A DNA stretch of 64,000 nucleotides from Gammaproteobacteria bacterium (GTDB taxonomy: Bacteria; Pseudomonadota; Gammaproteobacteria; Arenicellales; Arenicellaceae), in contig JAKVBA010000028.1 of the NCBI GenBank assembly GCA_022447525.1, positions 1-64,000 of the forward strand, read 5' to 3'. The notes under the pieces are model-generated. The model saw only the letters and a list, made by a program, of their open reading frames with translations, was not told where the DNA came from and did not search any database. Below are positions 53,573 through 63,335 of the stretch, one piece after another. How positions within the stretch are numbered: position 1 is the first letter of the stretch; each line of letters opens with the position of its first letter. Position numbers and translations under genes: made by a program.

Positions 53573-54850
53573 ATGTTTAACAAAAGTAACGATATTGCGT
53601 CGTATGATCCCGAGATTTGGGCTGCAATTGAAGACGAAAATACCCGTCAAGAAGAACACATAGAACTTATTGCTTCTGAAAATTACGCTAGCCCTGCCGT
53701 AATGCAAGCACAAGGCACAAAGCTCACTAATAAGTACGCCGAAGGGTATCCGGGTAAACGTTATTATGGTGGTTGTGCCTATGTAGATGTCGCAGAAGAT
53801 TTGGCCATAGCTCGTCTAAAAGAATTATTCGGTGCAGATTATGCCAACGTTCAGCCTCATTCTGGTTCATCGGCAAATATTGCTGTTTATCAGGCCGTTC
53901 TTAAGCCCGGCGATACAGTACTTGGCATGAGTCTCGATCACGGCGGACATTTGACTCATGGTGCAAAAGTTAATTTCTCTGGACGCATTTATAATTCAGT
54001 GCAATATGGCTTAGTTGAGGAAACCGGCGAGATTGATTACGAGCAGGTCGAAGAGTTGGCGCTTGAGCATAAGCCCAAAATGATCATCGCCGGATTCAGT
54101 GCTTACTCAAGAGTTGTGGATTGGCAAAAATTTAGAGATATTGCAGACAAAGTCGGCGCAATAATGATGTGCGATATCGCTCACATCGCTGGATTGATTG
54201 CCGCCGGGCTTTACCCTAGCCCGGTACAGATAGCTGATGTTTGTACGTCTACTACTCATAAGACCTTACGAGGCCCTCGTGGTGGAATCATTATGGCCAA
54301 GAGTAATCCTGATTTGGAAAAAGCTCTTAACTCTCGAGTTTTTCCAGGCTCACAGGGTGGTCCGTTAATGCATGTGATCGCAGCAAAAGCCGTGGCTTTC
54401 AAAGAAGCACTTTCTCCAGAGTTTAAAGACTACCAGCAACACGTGTTGGATAACTCTAGAGCCTTACAAAAAGGCTTAGAGGAGCGCGGCTATGGAACGG
54501 TTTCAGGTGGTACGGATAATCACTTGTGCTTGATCAGCCTTATTGAAAAAGGAATCACTGGTAAAGCGGCCGAAGCGGCTTTGGGTGCCGCAAATATTAC
54601 GGTTAACAAAAATAGTGTTCCTGGTGATCCACAGAGCCCGTTCGTGACCAGTGGTATTCGTATTGGTACGCCTGCTATCACCACTCGAGGTTTTGGTACT
54701 GCAGAAATGTCTAAGTTAGCTACTTGGATGGCTGATGTAATGGATTCTGTTACTGCCGAAGGTGACTTTGATAGTGGTGTTACAGATAGGGTTAAGTCCG
54801 AGGTTCTAGAGCTTTGTGGGCAATTCCCTGTGTACGATCACAGCGACTAA
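53573..54850 (+). CDS. glyA: Serine hydroxymethyltransferase
   Basis: GlyA interconverts serine and glycine with tetrahydrofolate. The 425 residues are usual. The PLP lysine is Lys230 in [13 protein letters not shown]. Conserved blocks include [18 protein letters not shown] and [19 protein letters not shown] clear AGTGGAGA site precedes the ATG. The gene leads the long plus-strand series with nrdR 24 bases downstream, and glyA-nrdR linkage is common in proteobacteria. Confidence 0.97.
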   Translation: MFNKSNDIASYDPEIWAAIEDENTRQEEHIELIASENYASPAVMQAQGTKLTNKYAEGYPGKRYYGGCAYVDVAEDLAIARLKELFGADYANVQPHSGSSANIAVYQAVLKPGDTVLGMSLDHGGHLTHGAKVNFSGRIYNSVQYGLVEETGEIDYEQVEELALEHKPKMIIAGFSAYSRVVDWQKFRDIADKVGAIMMCDIAHIAGLIAAGLYPSPVQIADVCTSTTHKTLRGPRGGIIMAKSNPDLEKALNSRVFPGSQGGPLMHVIAAKAVAFKEALSPEFKDYQQHVLDNSRALQKGLEERGYGTVSGGTDNHLCLISLIEKGITGKAAEAALGAANITVNKNSVPGDPQSPFVTSGIRIGTPAITTRGFGTAEMSKLATWMADVMDSVTAEGDFDSGVTDRVKSEVLELCGQFPVYDHSD

Positions 54851-54874
54851 AGTTCTACAAAACGAGACTTACGC

Positions 54875-55399
54875 GTGCGCTGCCCTTTTTGTCAAAATGA
54901 AGACACCCGAGTTATTGACTCTCGTCTGAACGAGAGTCGTGACGTGGTAAGACGGCGGCGCGCTTGTGAAGCTTGTGGAGAGAGGTTTAGCACAGTAGAA
55001 GAGGCTAGTCTCAAATTGCCGTACATCGTTAAGAGTAATGGTGATAGAGAGAACTATGATGAATCTAAATTGGCGAGAGGGCTTGAGAGAGCGCTCGAAA
55101 AAAGGCCAGTAGACTCACTTGAAATCGAGAACATTTTACACAGAATTAAGCGAAATCTGCTTACCTGTGGCGAGAGAGAAGTTCCCTCATTAACTCTTGG
55201 CGAACTGGTGATGAACGAATTGCGAGAAATCGATCAAGTGGCGTACGTTCGATTCGCCTCGGTATATCGGTCTTTTCAAGACGTTGATGCATTTAGCAAT
55301 GAGATCCGCAGATTACAAGAAGAGACCGTGCGCGGACGTAGTGATCGTCGCGAGAAAGCTCGAGCTGCTATCCAACGTAAACCTTCAAAACAACCCTAG
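54875..55399 (+). CDS. nrdR: Transcriptional repressor NrdR
   Basis: NrdR senses ATP and dATP and represses ribonucleotide reductase operons. The 174 residues begin at a GTG, which places Cys3, Cys6, Cys31 and Cys34 as the N-terminal zinc ribbon at the standard position. An ATP-cone domain follows at about 49-139. The tail is basic. No nrd operon or NrdR box pair is seen in the window, so its targets are elsewhere. It is followed by ribD after 21 bases. Confidence 0.96.
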   Translation: MRCPFCQNEDTRVIDSRLNESRDVVRRRRACEACGERFSTVEEASLKLPYIVKSNGDRENYDESKLARGLERALEKRPVDSLEIENILHRIKRNLLTCGEREVPSLTLGELVMNELREIDQVAYVRFASVYRSFQDVDAFSNEIRRLQEETVRGRSDRREKARAAIQRKPSKQP

Positions 55400-55420
55400 T
55401 CCAACTTTATTAACAGCCAA

Positions 55421-56548
55421 GTGACAGCGTTAAGCGACATACAATACATGCATGAGGTGTTGTCTCTTGCCGAAAAAGGCCGGAGAACAACGCAACCCAA
55501 TCCTAGAGTTGGGTGTTTGATTGTAAATGATGGTGAAATAGTAGGTAGCGGTTATCACCGGTCTGCAGGTGAGCTGCATGCCGAGAGGCTTGCGCTGGTA
55601 GATGCTGGTGAAAAAGCTAGAGGCGCAACGGCCTACGTTAATTTGGAACCTTGTTGTCATCAAGGTCGAACTCCGCCTTGTACGGACGCGCTTATTGATG
55701 CTGGCGTGAGTCGTGTTGTTGCAGCAATGAGTGATCCCAATCCAAGAGTAAGTGGCTCCGGCTTCGAGTTGTTGGCAAACGCTGGTATCGAAGTTGATAA
55801 AGATGTTCTAAAAGAACAGTCGCTTTGGCTAAATCGAGGCTTTGTGAGTCGCATGGCTCGTAAAAGACCATGGGTGAAATTAAAATCTGCTGCGACTCTA
55901 GACGGACGTACGGCCGCTTTTGATGGTACTAGTAAGTGGATTACAGGCGATGACTCACGCCAACAAGTGCAGGCTTTGAGAGCTGAGTGCTCTGCAATTT
56001 TGACTGGTGTTGGAACCGTACTGGCGGACGACCCTAATATGAACGTAAGGGAGCACCCTGATTTTCAAATCGAAAGGCAACCTCTGCGAGTTGTGCTTGA
56101 TAGCAGATTACAAACTCCATTAGATTCTCGAATCATTGGGTCTGATCAAAGATTGGTGATTTTCACATTATCTAATGACGTTGATAAAATGGCCGCATTG
56201 ATCGAACAAGGCGCGGAAGTGATCAAACTGGATCAGATTGAAGGCGATCAACTCGACCTAAAACTGGTCCTACGCGAATTGGCGAAATGGGAATGTAATG
56301 AAGTTTTGGTGGAAGCTGGTCAAACCCTAAGTGGTGCTTTTTTGCAAAGAGGGCTGGTGGATGAACTAATTCTCTACTACGCAGGAAGTTTGTTAGGTGA
56401 TCAAGGTATGAGTATGTTTCAGTTCGATGAGGCGATAGAATTTGAAAAGCGTCCAGAGTTTAAAATCCGAGGCGCTGAAATGGTAGATCAGGATATTCGA
56501 GTCCTCGCTCATAATGAGACAAGCCTCAAAGAGCTCGATGCCGTCTAA
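55421..56548 (+). CDS. ribD: Riboflavin-specific deaminase/reductase
   Basis: RibD carries out the second and third steps of riboflavin synthesis. The 375 residues have an N-terminal zinc deaminase with LHAERLAL and PCCHQGRTPPC, then a reductase with VKLKSAATLDGRTA and KWITGDDSR. The start is a GTG in keeping with the family. It lies between nrdR and ribE, a common arrangement. Confidence 0.95.
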   Translation: MTALSDIQYMHEVLSLAEKGRRTTQPNPRVGCLIVNDGEIVGSGYHRSAGELHAERLALVDAGEKARGATAYVNLEPCCHQGRTPPCTDALIDAGVSRVVAAMSDPNPRVSGSGFELLANAGIEVDKDVLKEQSLWLNRGFVSRMARKRPWVKLKSAATLDGRTAAFDGTSKWITGDDSRQQVQALRAECSAILTGVGTVLADDPNMNVREHPDFQIERQPLRVVLDSRLQTPLDSRIIGSDQRLVIFTLSNDVDKMAALIEQGAEVIKLDQIEGDQLDLKLVLRELAKWECNEVLVEAGQTLSGAFLQRGLVDELILYYAGSLLGDQGMSMFQFDEAIEFEKRPEFKIRGAEMVDQDIRVLAHNETSLKELDAV

Positions 56549-56586
56549 ACTATGGCTCCATTAGTAATCAAGAGAAGAGGTCGGAG

Positions 56587-57240
56587 ATGTTTACAGGATT
56601 GATCGAAACGATTGGAGAGGTTGTATCGTCAAAAAGAGTCGGCGGTGATGTGCGGATTGCTGTGTCTGCTCCGGATTACTCTGAAGTTGACGTGGAATTG
56701 GGCGCCAGTATTGCAATTAACGGTGTTTGCTTAACTGTTATTGAGCAAAGCGGCCACGTGTTTTCATTTGACGTGTCGGTTGAATCTATCAATCATACCT
56801 TGATCGGCGAATGGAAAGCCGGATCAAAGGTAAATTTGGAAATGGCGTTATTACCAACAACTAGATTAGGCGGACATCTCGTGTCCGGTCATGTTGACGG
56901 CTTAGCTAGTTTAGTTGGTTTGGAAAGCGATGCTAGATCTTGGAGAATGGTTTTCGAAGCACCTCAGGATTTGGCTAAATACATAGCGAAAAAAGGTTCT
57001 ATCACAATTAATGGAACCAGTCTCACTGTTAATAACGTTGACGGCCTTGAGTTTGATGTTAATGTGATACCACACACTTTTGAGGTTACCACCCTTGGGG
57101 ATTTATCAGTGGGAGACAAAGTCCACATTGAAGTCGACCTTATCGCAAGATATTTAGAAAGGCTTCTGACAGGAGCTTCAGACGCTAGCTCCGGTGGCAC
57201 TCTTACGGAATCGTTTTTGTCAGAACATGGCTTCTCCTAA
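56587..57240 (+). CDS. ribE: Riboflavin synthase, alpha subunit
   Basis: Riboflavin synthase dismutates two 6,7-dimethyl-8-ribityllumazine molecules to riboflavin. The 217 residues consist of two similar lumazine-binding barrels, starting with MFTGLIETIGEV and GGHLVSGHVDG. The Phe-Thr of MFTG lies in the active site. Length and repeats are standard. The next gene is a MAPEG protein, which is not a usual riboflavin-operon member. Confidence 0.95.
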   Translation: MFTGLIETIGEVVSSKRVGGDVRIAVSAPDYSEVDVELGASIAINGVCLTVIEQSGHVFSFDVSVESINHTLIGEWKAGSKVNLEMALLPTTRLGGHLVSGHVDGLASLVGLESDARSWRMVFEAPQDLAKYIAKKGSITINGTSLTVNNVDGLEFDVNVIPHTFEVTTLGDLSVGDKVHIEVDLIARYLERLLTGASDASSGGTLTESFLSEHGFS

Positions 57241-57346
57241 GAGGAGCGATGCTATTTAATTTTTCCCTCTATTTGAACCATTAATGACGTTTTTGTTCTA
57301 GCTTGTTAAGCTTTACACCACTAGACACTTATTCTCGAGAAATTCG

Positions 57347-57739
57347 ATGTTAGTTACCCCCTTATTTGCTGCATTGTTCGGCGTTCTCTATTTTATACTC
57401 TCAATCAACGTGGTTCGTTTTAGACTCGGTCAAAGAGTTTCTCTGGGCAATGGTGACAATCAAGACATTGAAAAAGCAATTCGTATTCATGCTAATTTCA
57501 TTGAATATGTACCGTTAATATTGCTCTTGTTTTATTTTTATGAGGTCATGAGCCTCTCCAGCTCTCTGGTTTTGTTTTTGGCTAGCACACTATTTATAGC
57601 AAGGGTTTGTCATATTATAGGTATGGTGAATCCAACAGAGCTGGTGTTATTGAGGCAGGTGGGCGCGGCCGTAACGTTTCTCGTTTTGGTCGTTATATCC
57701 TGTGCTTTAGCTTTAAAATACATACCAGTAAGTGTGTAA
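57347..57739 (+). CDS. MAPEG-family membrane protein within the riboflavin cluster
   Basis: The 130-residue protein has four membrane helices and the MAPEG pattern: NVVRFRLGQRVSLGNG near residue 22 and IEKAIRIHANFIEYVPLILL at about 42. These match the inner-membrane MAPEG subgroup represented by E. coli YecN. The function is unknown; glutathione transferase or lipid-linked activity is possible. It is separated from ribE by 106 bases and from ribBX by 59 bases on the same strand, so it is probably co-transcribed or has its own start site. Confidence 0.85.
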   Translation: MLVTPLFAALFGVLYFILSINVVRFRLGQRVSLGNGDNQDIEKAIRIHANFIEYVPLILLLFYFYEVMSLSSSLVLFLASTLFIARVCHIIGMVNPTELVLLRQVGAAVTFLVLVVISCALALKYIPVSV

Positions 57740-57798
57740 GCATTACAAAGGCTTGCACTTAGCGTTTTAACTTCGAATTTACTAAACATACCTAGATT

Positions 57799-58893
57799 AT
57801 GGCTCACAGTAGCATTGAAGAAATCCTAGAAGATTATCGAAATGGCAAGATGGTCATCATTACCGATGATGAAGATCGCGAGAACGAAGGTGATTTGATG
57901 ATGGCGGCCGATCGGGTGCGTCCAGAAGACATCAATTTTATGGCGCGGTACGGGAGGGGGTTGATCTGTCTTACCTTAACCGAAGAGCGTTGTTCTCAAA
58001 TTGGTTTACCCCTGATGGTTGGCGATAATAACGGCGCTCGTTTTTCAACCAATTTCACGATGTCTATCGAAGCCGCTGAGGGCGTAACCACTGGTATTTC
58101 AGCCGCTGATAGAGCGAGAACAGTGCAGGCGGCTGTAGCCGCTGATGCGAAGCCATCAGATATTGTGATGCCGGGTCATATATTTCCAATAATGGCTCAA
58201 CCTGGCGGAGTGCTTAGTCGGGCAGGACATACCGAAGCAGGAATAGATTTTGCTCGATTGGCGGGTCGTGATCCATCAAGCGTAATATGCGAGATCTTAA
58301 ATGAAGATGGGACTATGGCGCGGATGCCTGATTTGATCGAATTCGCCAAAGAACATGATCTTAAAATATGCTCGATTGCCGAGCTGATTAAATACCGTTT
58401 GGCAAAAGAGCCAACGGTAGTCCCGGTTAAAGACACGGTTATAGATACAAAAAAAGGGTCACTTAGAACCGTTGTTTTTAATGATAACGAAAGAGATGAG
58501 ACTCACGTAGCGATTGTGTGCGGTGATATCGATAAAGATACTCCTGTTCCTGTGCGTATTCATGTTGAGTCGGACTTTCTCACTGTACTTAAAACTTTGA
58601 ACAATAAGGGAAATTTTCCTGTTCAGGATGCGGTTGACTATATTCTTGAACAAGGTTCGGGTATTGTCGTAATCCTGCGGTATGCGCAGAACGCCGATGA
58701 ATTGGTATTTGATATTGAGCAAATACAAGAAAATAATCGCCCAAGCAATCAGGGACACCTGCGATTGCTTGGCGCTGGTAGCCAAATTCTCTCATCTCTG
58801 GGTGCGGGCAAAATTAAGGTAATGGGCAGAGCTAGGAAGACTCACGGTCTATCTGGTTTTGGAATCGAAATTGTTGAATACATCGAAGAATAA
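57799..58893 (+). CDS. ribB: 3,4-Dihydroxy-2-butanone 4-phosphate synthase with a degenerate GTP-cyclohydrolase II domain (RibBX)
   Basis: The first 205 residues are a complete RibB, with [32 protein letters not shown] and [13 protein letters not shown], making the four-carbon unit for riboflavin. The remaining 160 residues have the RibA fold outline, but the Zn2+ cysteine motif (normally SECLTGD...RCDC) is replaced by [13 protein letters not shown], so GTP-cyclohydrolase activity should be lost. Such RibBX hybrids are described in proteobacteria. A separate ribA is therefore expected elsewhere in the genome. No FMN riboswitch is visible upstream. Confidence 0.92.
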   Translation: MAHSSIEEILEDYRNGKMVIITDDEDRENEGDLMMAADRVRPEDINFMARYGRGLICLTLTEERCSQIGLPLMVGDNNGARFSTNFTMSIEAAEGVTTGISAADRARTVQAAVAADAKPSDIVMPGHIFPIMAQPGGVLSRAGHTEAGIDFARLAGRDPSSVICEILNEDGTMARMPDLIEFAKEHDLKICSIAELIKYRLAKEPTVVPVKDTVIDTKKGSLRTVVFNDNERDETHVAIVCGDIDKDTPVPVRIHVESDFLTVLKTLNNKGNFPVQDAVDYILEQGSGIVVILRYAQNADELVFDIEQIQENNRPSNQGHLRLLGAGSQILSSLGAGKIKVMGRARKTHGLSGFGIEIVEYIEE

Positions 58894-58935
58894 GATTCCC
58901 AATAAACGTTTTTAAGACAAATTTAAATTTACAAT

Positions 58936-59403
58936 ATGACATACAACAAAGTGTTCGGTGAACTCACCGGTGAAAATCAAAAGCTTGGTATCGTACTAGG
59001 CAGATTCAACAGTTTTATAGGTGATGCTCTTTTAGGTGGTGCTGTTGATGTATTAGAGCGTCATGGTGTGTCTCAAAGCGACATCACAGTAGCCTACGTA
59101 CCTGGAGCATTTGAAATTCCATTAGCGGTTCAGAAAATGGCAAAGAGTGGTGACTACGATGGAGTCATCGCACTCGGAGCTGTGATTCGAGGCTCGACGC
59201 CCCACTTTGATTTTGTGGCTGGAGAGTGTGCAAAAGGCCTTAATTCGGTTCAACTTGAGACAGGTTTACCCATAGGTTTTGGTGTTTTGACCGTCGACAC
59301 AATCGAGCAGGCGATCGAAAGAGCTGGGACCAAAGCGGGTAATAAAGGGGCCGAAGCCGCCATGACCGTACTAGAAATGGTCAACCTTATGAAAAATATC
59401 TAA
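58936..59403 (+). CDS. ribH: 6,7-Dimethyl-8-ribityllumazine synthase
   Basis: RibH condenses the RibB and RibD products to lumazine. The 155 residues include [35 protein letters not shown] and [20 protein letters not shown], with the active-site His of HFDFV. The nusB start follows four bases after its stop, the standard ribH-nusB coupling. Confidence 0.97.
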   Translation: MTYNKVFGELTGENQKLGIVLGRFNSFIGDALLGGAVDVLERHGVSQSDITVAYVPGAFEIPLAVQKMAKSGDYDGVIALGAVIRGSTPHFDFVAGECAKGLNSVQLETGLPIGFGVLTVDTIEQAIERAGTKAGNKGAEAAMTVLEMVNLMKNI

Positions 59404-59407
59404 TAGT

Positions 59408-59812
59408 ATGGCTTCAAATAGACATAACGCTCGCAAAGCAGCCGTTCAGGCCCTGTATCAGTGGGATCTGACGCAACAAGATAGTAAAGATATTGAGCCA
59501 CATTTTGAACAGATTCACGATTTGCAAAATGTGGATAGGAAGTTCTTGCGTGATATCATGAACTCGGTGCCTGCGTGTAGTGAAGAACTCGAAGAACTTA
59601 TCACTCCGTGTTTGGATCGTGATTTTTCGTCCCTAGATCCTGTGGAACGCGCTATTTTAAGGTTGGGAGCCTATGAGTTATCGAAGAAACCGGACGTACC
59701 AACTAAGGTTGTGATTAACGAAATGATCGAACTTGCTAAAGTCTTCGGGGCTGATCACAGTTATAAATTCGTTAATGGGGTAATGGATAAAATCGCTGCA
59801 TCAGCGCGTTAG
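59408..59812 (+). CDS. nusB: Transcription antitermination factor NusB
   Basis: NusB with NusE binds boxA RNA to prevent premature termination in rRNA operons. The 134 residues begin RHNARKAAVQALYQWDL and end with the conserved VINEMIELAKVFGADHSYKF and GVMDKIA. All-helical and of normal length. It lies between ribH and thiL, the usual order. Confidence 0.97.
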   Translation: MASNRHNARKAAVQALYQWDLTQQDSKDIEPHFEQIHDLQNVDRKFLRDIMNSVPACSEELEELITPCLDRDFSSLDPVERAILRLGAYELSKKPDVPTKVVINEMIELAKVFGADHSYKFVNGVMDKIAASAR

Positions 59813-59850
59813 ATAAAAATAGCAGTGTTAAAGAGTGGGGAGACTGATCG

Positions 59851-60816
59851 ATGTCGGAGTTTGCATTAATTGAAAAATACTGCACTAATCTGGGTGTTTC
59901 TCACGATAACACGGTTCTGTCAGTTGGCGATGATGCTGCGATTATTTCTTTGCCATCAAGTTATGACTTGGTGGTCAGTGTAGACAGTATTGTTGAAGGA
60001 ACTCATTTTTTGAAGGGCCTCGCACCCGAGCTGATCGCTCATAAATTGTTGGCCGTGAACCTCAGTGATATGGCAGCGATGGGGGCTAAACCAAGATGGC
60101 TAACACTCGCTACCTGTATGCCGAGATTTGATGAAGACTGGGTGGCGCGGTTTACCTCTACTATTAATCAAGTAGCATCAAGGTTTGATGTTGAGGTTAT
60201 TGGTGGAGATACAACCGAGGGGCCCAGATCTTTCACTGCAAACATAATGGGCTTACTTCCAACAGGGAAGGCGTTGACCCGCAATGGTGCCAAGCCAGGT
60301 GACAAACTTTATTGCTCGGGGACCCTCGGTGATGCAGCTCTAGCGCTAACGCGTTTATTAGGTGAGCAAGATCTTCCAGATGATATTTTCAAAGACACTT
60401 TACCATCCCTTCATGTTCCAGAGCCCAGAGTCAAACTGGGGCAGCGTTTACTTGGGTTAGTCACAGCTTGTATTGATCTATCGGATGGGCTAGTTGGCGA
60501 TGCTGTGCATCTTTCCAATCGAAGCGGAGTCACAGTCGAAGTGGAGACATCAAAGATTCCACTTTCAGATGCGTATAAAAAATATATGTCTAGCGGCGGC
60601 TTCTTACGGTATGCATTAGCTGGCGGTGACGACTATGAACTCTTGTTTACCGCAGCTGAGGAGCGAGAGACAGAGTTAATGGCCGTCGGTAATGAACTTG
60701 GTATTTCGATAACCCAGATCGGACAAATCTCCGCTCGATCAGAGGACCCAGTTGTTACACTCCATGACGGAGTCCCCACAAATTTGAAGCTGAAGCCTTT
60801 TCAGCACTTCTTCTAG
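59851..60816 (+). CDS. thiL: Thiamine-monophosphate kinase
   Basis: ThiL phosphorylates thiamine phosphate to thiamine diphosphate. The 321 residues show SVGDDAAIISLPSSYDLVVS near the start, VNLSDMAAMGAKPRWLTL, GGDTTEGPRSFTANIMGL and the C-terminal ALAGGDDYELLFT. The start is the ATG at 59851 after a GGGGAG site. It follows nusB by 38 bases and precedes pgpA. Confidence 0.97.
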   Translation: MSEFALIEKYCTNLGVSHDNTVLSVGDDAAIISLPSSYDLVVSVDSIVEGTHFLKGLAPELIAHKLLAVNLSDMAAMGAKPRWLTLATCMPRFDEDWVARFTSTINQVASRFDVEVIGGDTTEGPRSFTANIMGLLPTGKALTRNGAKPGDKLYCSGTLGDAALALTRLLGEQDLPDDIFKDTLPSLHVPEPRVKLGQRLLGLVTACIDLSDGLVGDAVHLSNRSGVTVEVETSKIPLSDAYKKYMSSGGFLRYALAGGDDYELLFTAAEERETELMAVGNELGISITQIGQISARSEDPVVTLHDGVPTNLKLKPFQHFF

Positions 60817-60899
60817 CACCTTTTATCACCATCACGGAGTCAGCAACTCTCTTTGTTAACTATTAAAACACTTGCTAATCGCAAAATGATATCTAAATT

Positions 60900-61400
60900 G
60901 TGACAAACACTAAATTTGATATAAAAAATCCGGTTCATTTTCTGGCCTTGGGCTTTGGGTCTGGGCTTATTAAACCAGCTCCAGGTACTTGGGGAACACT
61001 GGCAGGAATACCGGTGTTTCTGGTATTGGTTTGGCTAGCGGGTGTTGGTTCGCTCTGGTACTCGACGGCTGTGGTGATCTCATTTTTTGTGGGGATTTAT
61101 CTATGCGGCAAAACAGCCAGTGATATTGGAGTTCATGATCATGGGGCAATAGTTTGGGATGAAATAGTTGGCCTATTGATTACGCTTGCTTATTTTGCTC
61201 CAAACATAGCTACTGTAGCCATTGGTTTTTTATTATTTCGTCTGTTTGACATCGTAAAACCTTGGCCTATAAAAGCGTTGGACAAACACGTAGAAGGGGG
61301 GCTTGGGATTATGATCGATGATGTGGTTGCTGGCATATTTGCTTGGCTTGGACTATATGCTATCGACCACTATGTAGATCTTTCATCACTGGTACTTTAA
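60900..61400 (+). CDS. pgpA: Phosphatidylglycerophosphatase A
   Basis: PgpA dephosphorylates phosphatidylglycerol phosphate in the inner membrane. The 166 residues have GFGSGLIKPAPGTWGTLAG, HDHGAIVWDEIVG and FRLFDIVKPWPI, with several membrane helices. The start is a GTG; no ATG in frame fits. The stop overlaps the ampD start by one base (TAATG). Confidence 0.95.
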   Translation: MTNTKFDIKNPVHFLALGFGSGLIKPAPGTWGTLAGIPVFLVLVWLAGVGSLWYSTAVVISFFVGIYLCGKTASDIGVHDHGAIVWDEIVGLLITLAYFAPNIATVAIGFLLFRLFDIVKPWPIKALDKHVEGGLGIMIDDVVAGIFAWLGLYAIDHYVDLSSLVL

Positions 61401-61966
61401 TGCGGTTCGACCAATTCTCTAAAACAATAGATGTGGCAAAATGGGTGCCATCACCCAATTTTGATGATAGAGATGATGGTTGTGATCCCGAGGTGATCAT
61501 TATTCATTGTATAAGTTTGCCTCCCGGAGAATATGGCGAAGATCACATAGAGAGATTTTTTCAGAATAAGCTCTCCACGAATGATCATCCGTTTTTCCAA
61601 CAAATAACCCATCTGCAAGTTTCTGCTCACTTTCTGATATACAGAGATGGAACAATAACCCAATTTATACCCACCGACAAAAGGGCATGGCATGCAGGCG
61701 AATCTGTTTGTTTGGGTCGTCCGCAAGTAAATAATTTCTCGATTGGCATAGAGCTGGAAGGTTGGGATTTAGACGATAGTGGTTTTACAGAAGAACAGTA
61801 CTCAGTACTTGGCCAACTTGCTAGTTGTTTGCGCTTAGCCTATCCAAAGATAGCCAGAGATAATATTTTTGCGCACAGCGACATCGCACCAGGGAGAAAG
61901 CCAGATCCTGGCCCATATTTTTCGTGGACTAAATTTTATTCTGTATTAGACAAAACGTCTATATAG
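61400..61966 (+). CDS. ampD: 1,6-Anhydro-N-acetylmuramyl-L-alanine amidase
   Basis: AmpD recycles cell-wall muropeptides in the cytoplasm and so limits beta-lactamase induction in some species. I start it at the ATG at 61400, overlapping the pgpA stop, giving 188 residues. The N-acetylmuramoyl-L-alanine amidase fold shows the Zn2+ ligands in IIHCISLPPGEYG, FAHSDIAPGRKPDPGP and the catalytic GIELEGWD. No signal peptide is present, in keeping with AmpD. It is the last gene of the glyA-ampD series. Confidence 0.95.
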   Translation: MRFDQFSKTIDVAKWVPSPNFDDRDDGCDPEVIIIHCISLPPGEYGEDHIERFFQNKLSTNDHPFFQQITHLQVSAHFLIYRDGTITQFIPTDKRAWHAGESVCLGRPQVNNFSIGIELEGWDLDDSGFTEEQYSVLGQLASCLRLAYPKIARDNIFAHSDIAPGRKPDPGPYFSWTKFYSVLDKTSI

Positions 61967-62034
61967 ATTAGTGTATCGGTTGTTGCTACACTTAGTCGCG
62001 ACTTACATAAACGATCAAAAAAGAGGCTTTAGCC

Positions 62035-63318
62035 ATGACAAATTCAGGTGAGCGCGTTGCCGTAGTGTCCGGATTGCGGACTCCATTCTTAAAAATAGCA
62101 ACGGGATTCAGAACGGTGCCTTCACGGGTATTGTCATCCTATTTGGTTGCTGAATTGGTCTCCAGATCTGGTGTCGATAAGCAATTAATTGAAAGACTCG
62201 TTTTTGGGCAGGTTGTAATGTCTCCTGATGCGCCCAATTTAGCGAGAGAAGTGGTAATGGGATCAAATTTGCCGGTCGGTACCGATGCATACTCAGTTTC
62301 ACGGGCTTGCGCGAGTAGTTATCAATCTGCTGCCGATGTTGCTCTTGCAATTCAAAGCGGTCAGATTTCAATTGGAATCGCTGGTGGCTGTGATGTTATG
62401 TCCCAGCCTCCCATCAGTTTTAATAAAAAAATGACTGAAGCGATGGTGAAAATGAGTTATCACAAAGGTTCTAAATTGGCGGCATTCAAAGGTATTAAGT
62501 TAAAAGATTTAATGCCAAGTCAGCCAGCTATAAAAGAGCCCTCATCGGATTTAACCATGGGGCAAGCGGCTGAAAAAATGGCGAAAGAAAATGGTATTTC
62601 CAGAGACGATCAGGATTTGCTCGCTCATAACTCTCATTCTAATGCCGCAAAGGCTTGGTCGGAGGGGTGGTTTGAGCAACAAGTAATGAGTGTTGTGATG
62701 CAACCCGATTATCAGGCTGTTAATAAAGATAATATTTATCGAAGTGACTCTAAGTTAGAGAAATACAGTAAGCTAAAACCAGTTTTTGATCGCAAGAATG
62801 GAACTGTAACTGCCGCCTCGAGTTCACCTTTGACGGATGGTGCCTCAGCCGTTCTGTTGATGAGCGAGAGCACAGCAAAAGAGCTAGGTTTAACTCCATT
62901 GGGTTATATTCGAAGTTACGCATTTGCTGCGATTGATCCCAATTGGCAAATGTTAATGGGACCATCTTTTGCTACCCCAAAGGCGTTAGATCACGCTGGG
63001 CTTACATTAAAAGACATTGATTTAATTGATATTCATGAGGCTTTTGCAGCGCAGGTCTTATCAAACACGCAGGCGTTTGGATCCAAAGCCTTTGCTAGGG
63101 AAAGACTAAATCGAGAAGACGCTATTGGAGAGGTCGACTTTGATAAGTTGAATGTTACTGGCAGTTCGATTTCTCTTGGTCACCCATTCGCTGCAACTGG
63201 GACCAGGCAACTGTCACAGATGCTATATGATTTACAAAGACTGGGTCAACAGTTTGGGCTTATAACGGCTTGTGCAGCCGGAGGACTTGGCGCCGCAATG
63301 GTGTTGGAAGCTGCTTAA
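62035..63318 (+). CDS. fadI: Acetyl-CoA C-acyltransferase, FadI-like
   Basis: This thiolase cuts 3-ketoacyl-CoA in beta-oxidation. The 427 residues have the acylated Cys92 in SVSRACASSYQSA, the HEAF motif (IDIHEAFAAQVL) and NVTGSSISLGHPFAATGTRQ with GLITACAAGGLGAAMV. The length and first part match FadI, the partner of FadJ, rather than FadA. The fadJ-like gene follows after 17 bases, giving the fadIJ order. Confidence 0.93.
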   Translation: MTNSGERVAVVSGLRTPFLKIATGFRTVPSRVLSSYLVAELVSRSGVDKQLIERLVFGQVVMSPDAPNLAREVVMGSNLPVGTDAYSVSRACASSYQSAADVALAIQSGQISIGIAGGCDVMSQPPISFNKKMTEAMVKMSYHKGSKLAAFKGIKLKDLMPSQPAIKEPSSDLTMGQAAEKMAKENGISRDDQDLLAHNSHSNAAKAWSEGWFEQQVMSVVMQPDYQAVNKDNIYRSDSKLEKYSKLKPVFDRKNGTVTAASSSPLTDGASAVLLMSESTAKELGLTPLGYIRSYAFAAIDPNWQMLMGPSFATPKALDHAGLTLKDIDLIDIHEAFAAQVLSNTQAFGSKAFARERLNREDAIGEVDFDKLNVTGSSISLGHPFAATGTRQLSQMLYDLQRLGQQFGLITACAAGGLGAAMVLEAA

Positions 63319-63335
63319 TTATTGGTGATTAAATT

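Noticed and set aside
57240-57800. FMN riboswitch ahead of the ribB-type gene
   Set aside because: I looked for the conserved RFN-element blocks upstream of ribBX and ribD and saw none; the gaps are too short (59 and 21 bases) and the 106-base gap before the MAPEG gene has no matching motif.
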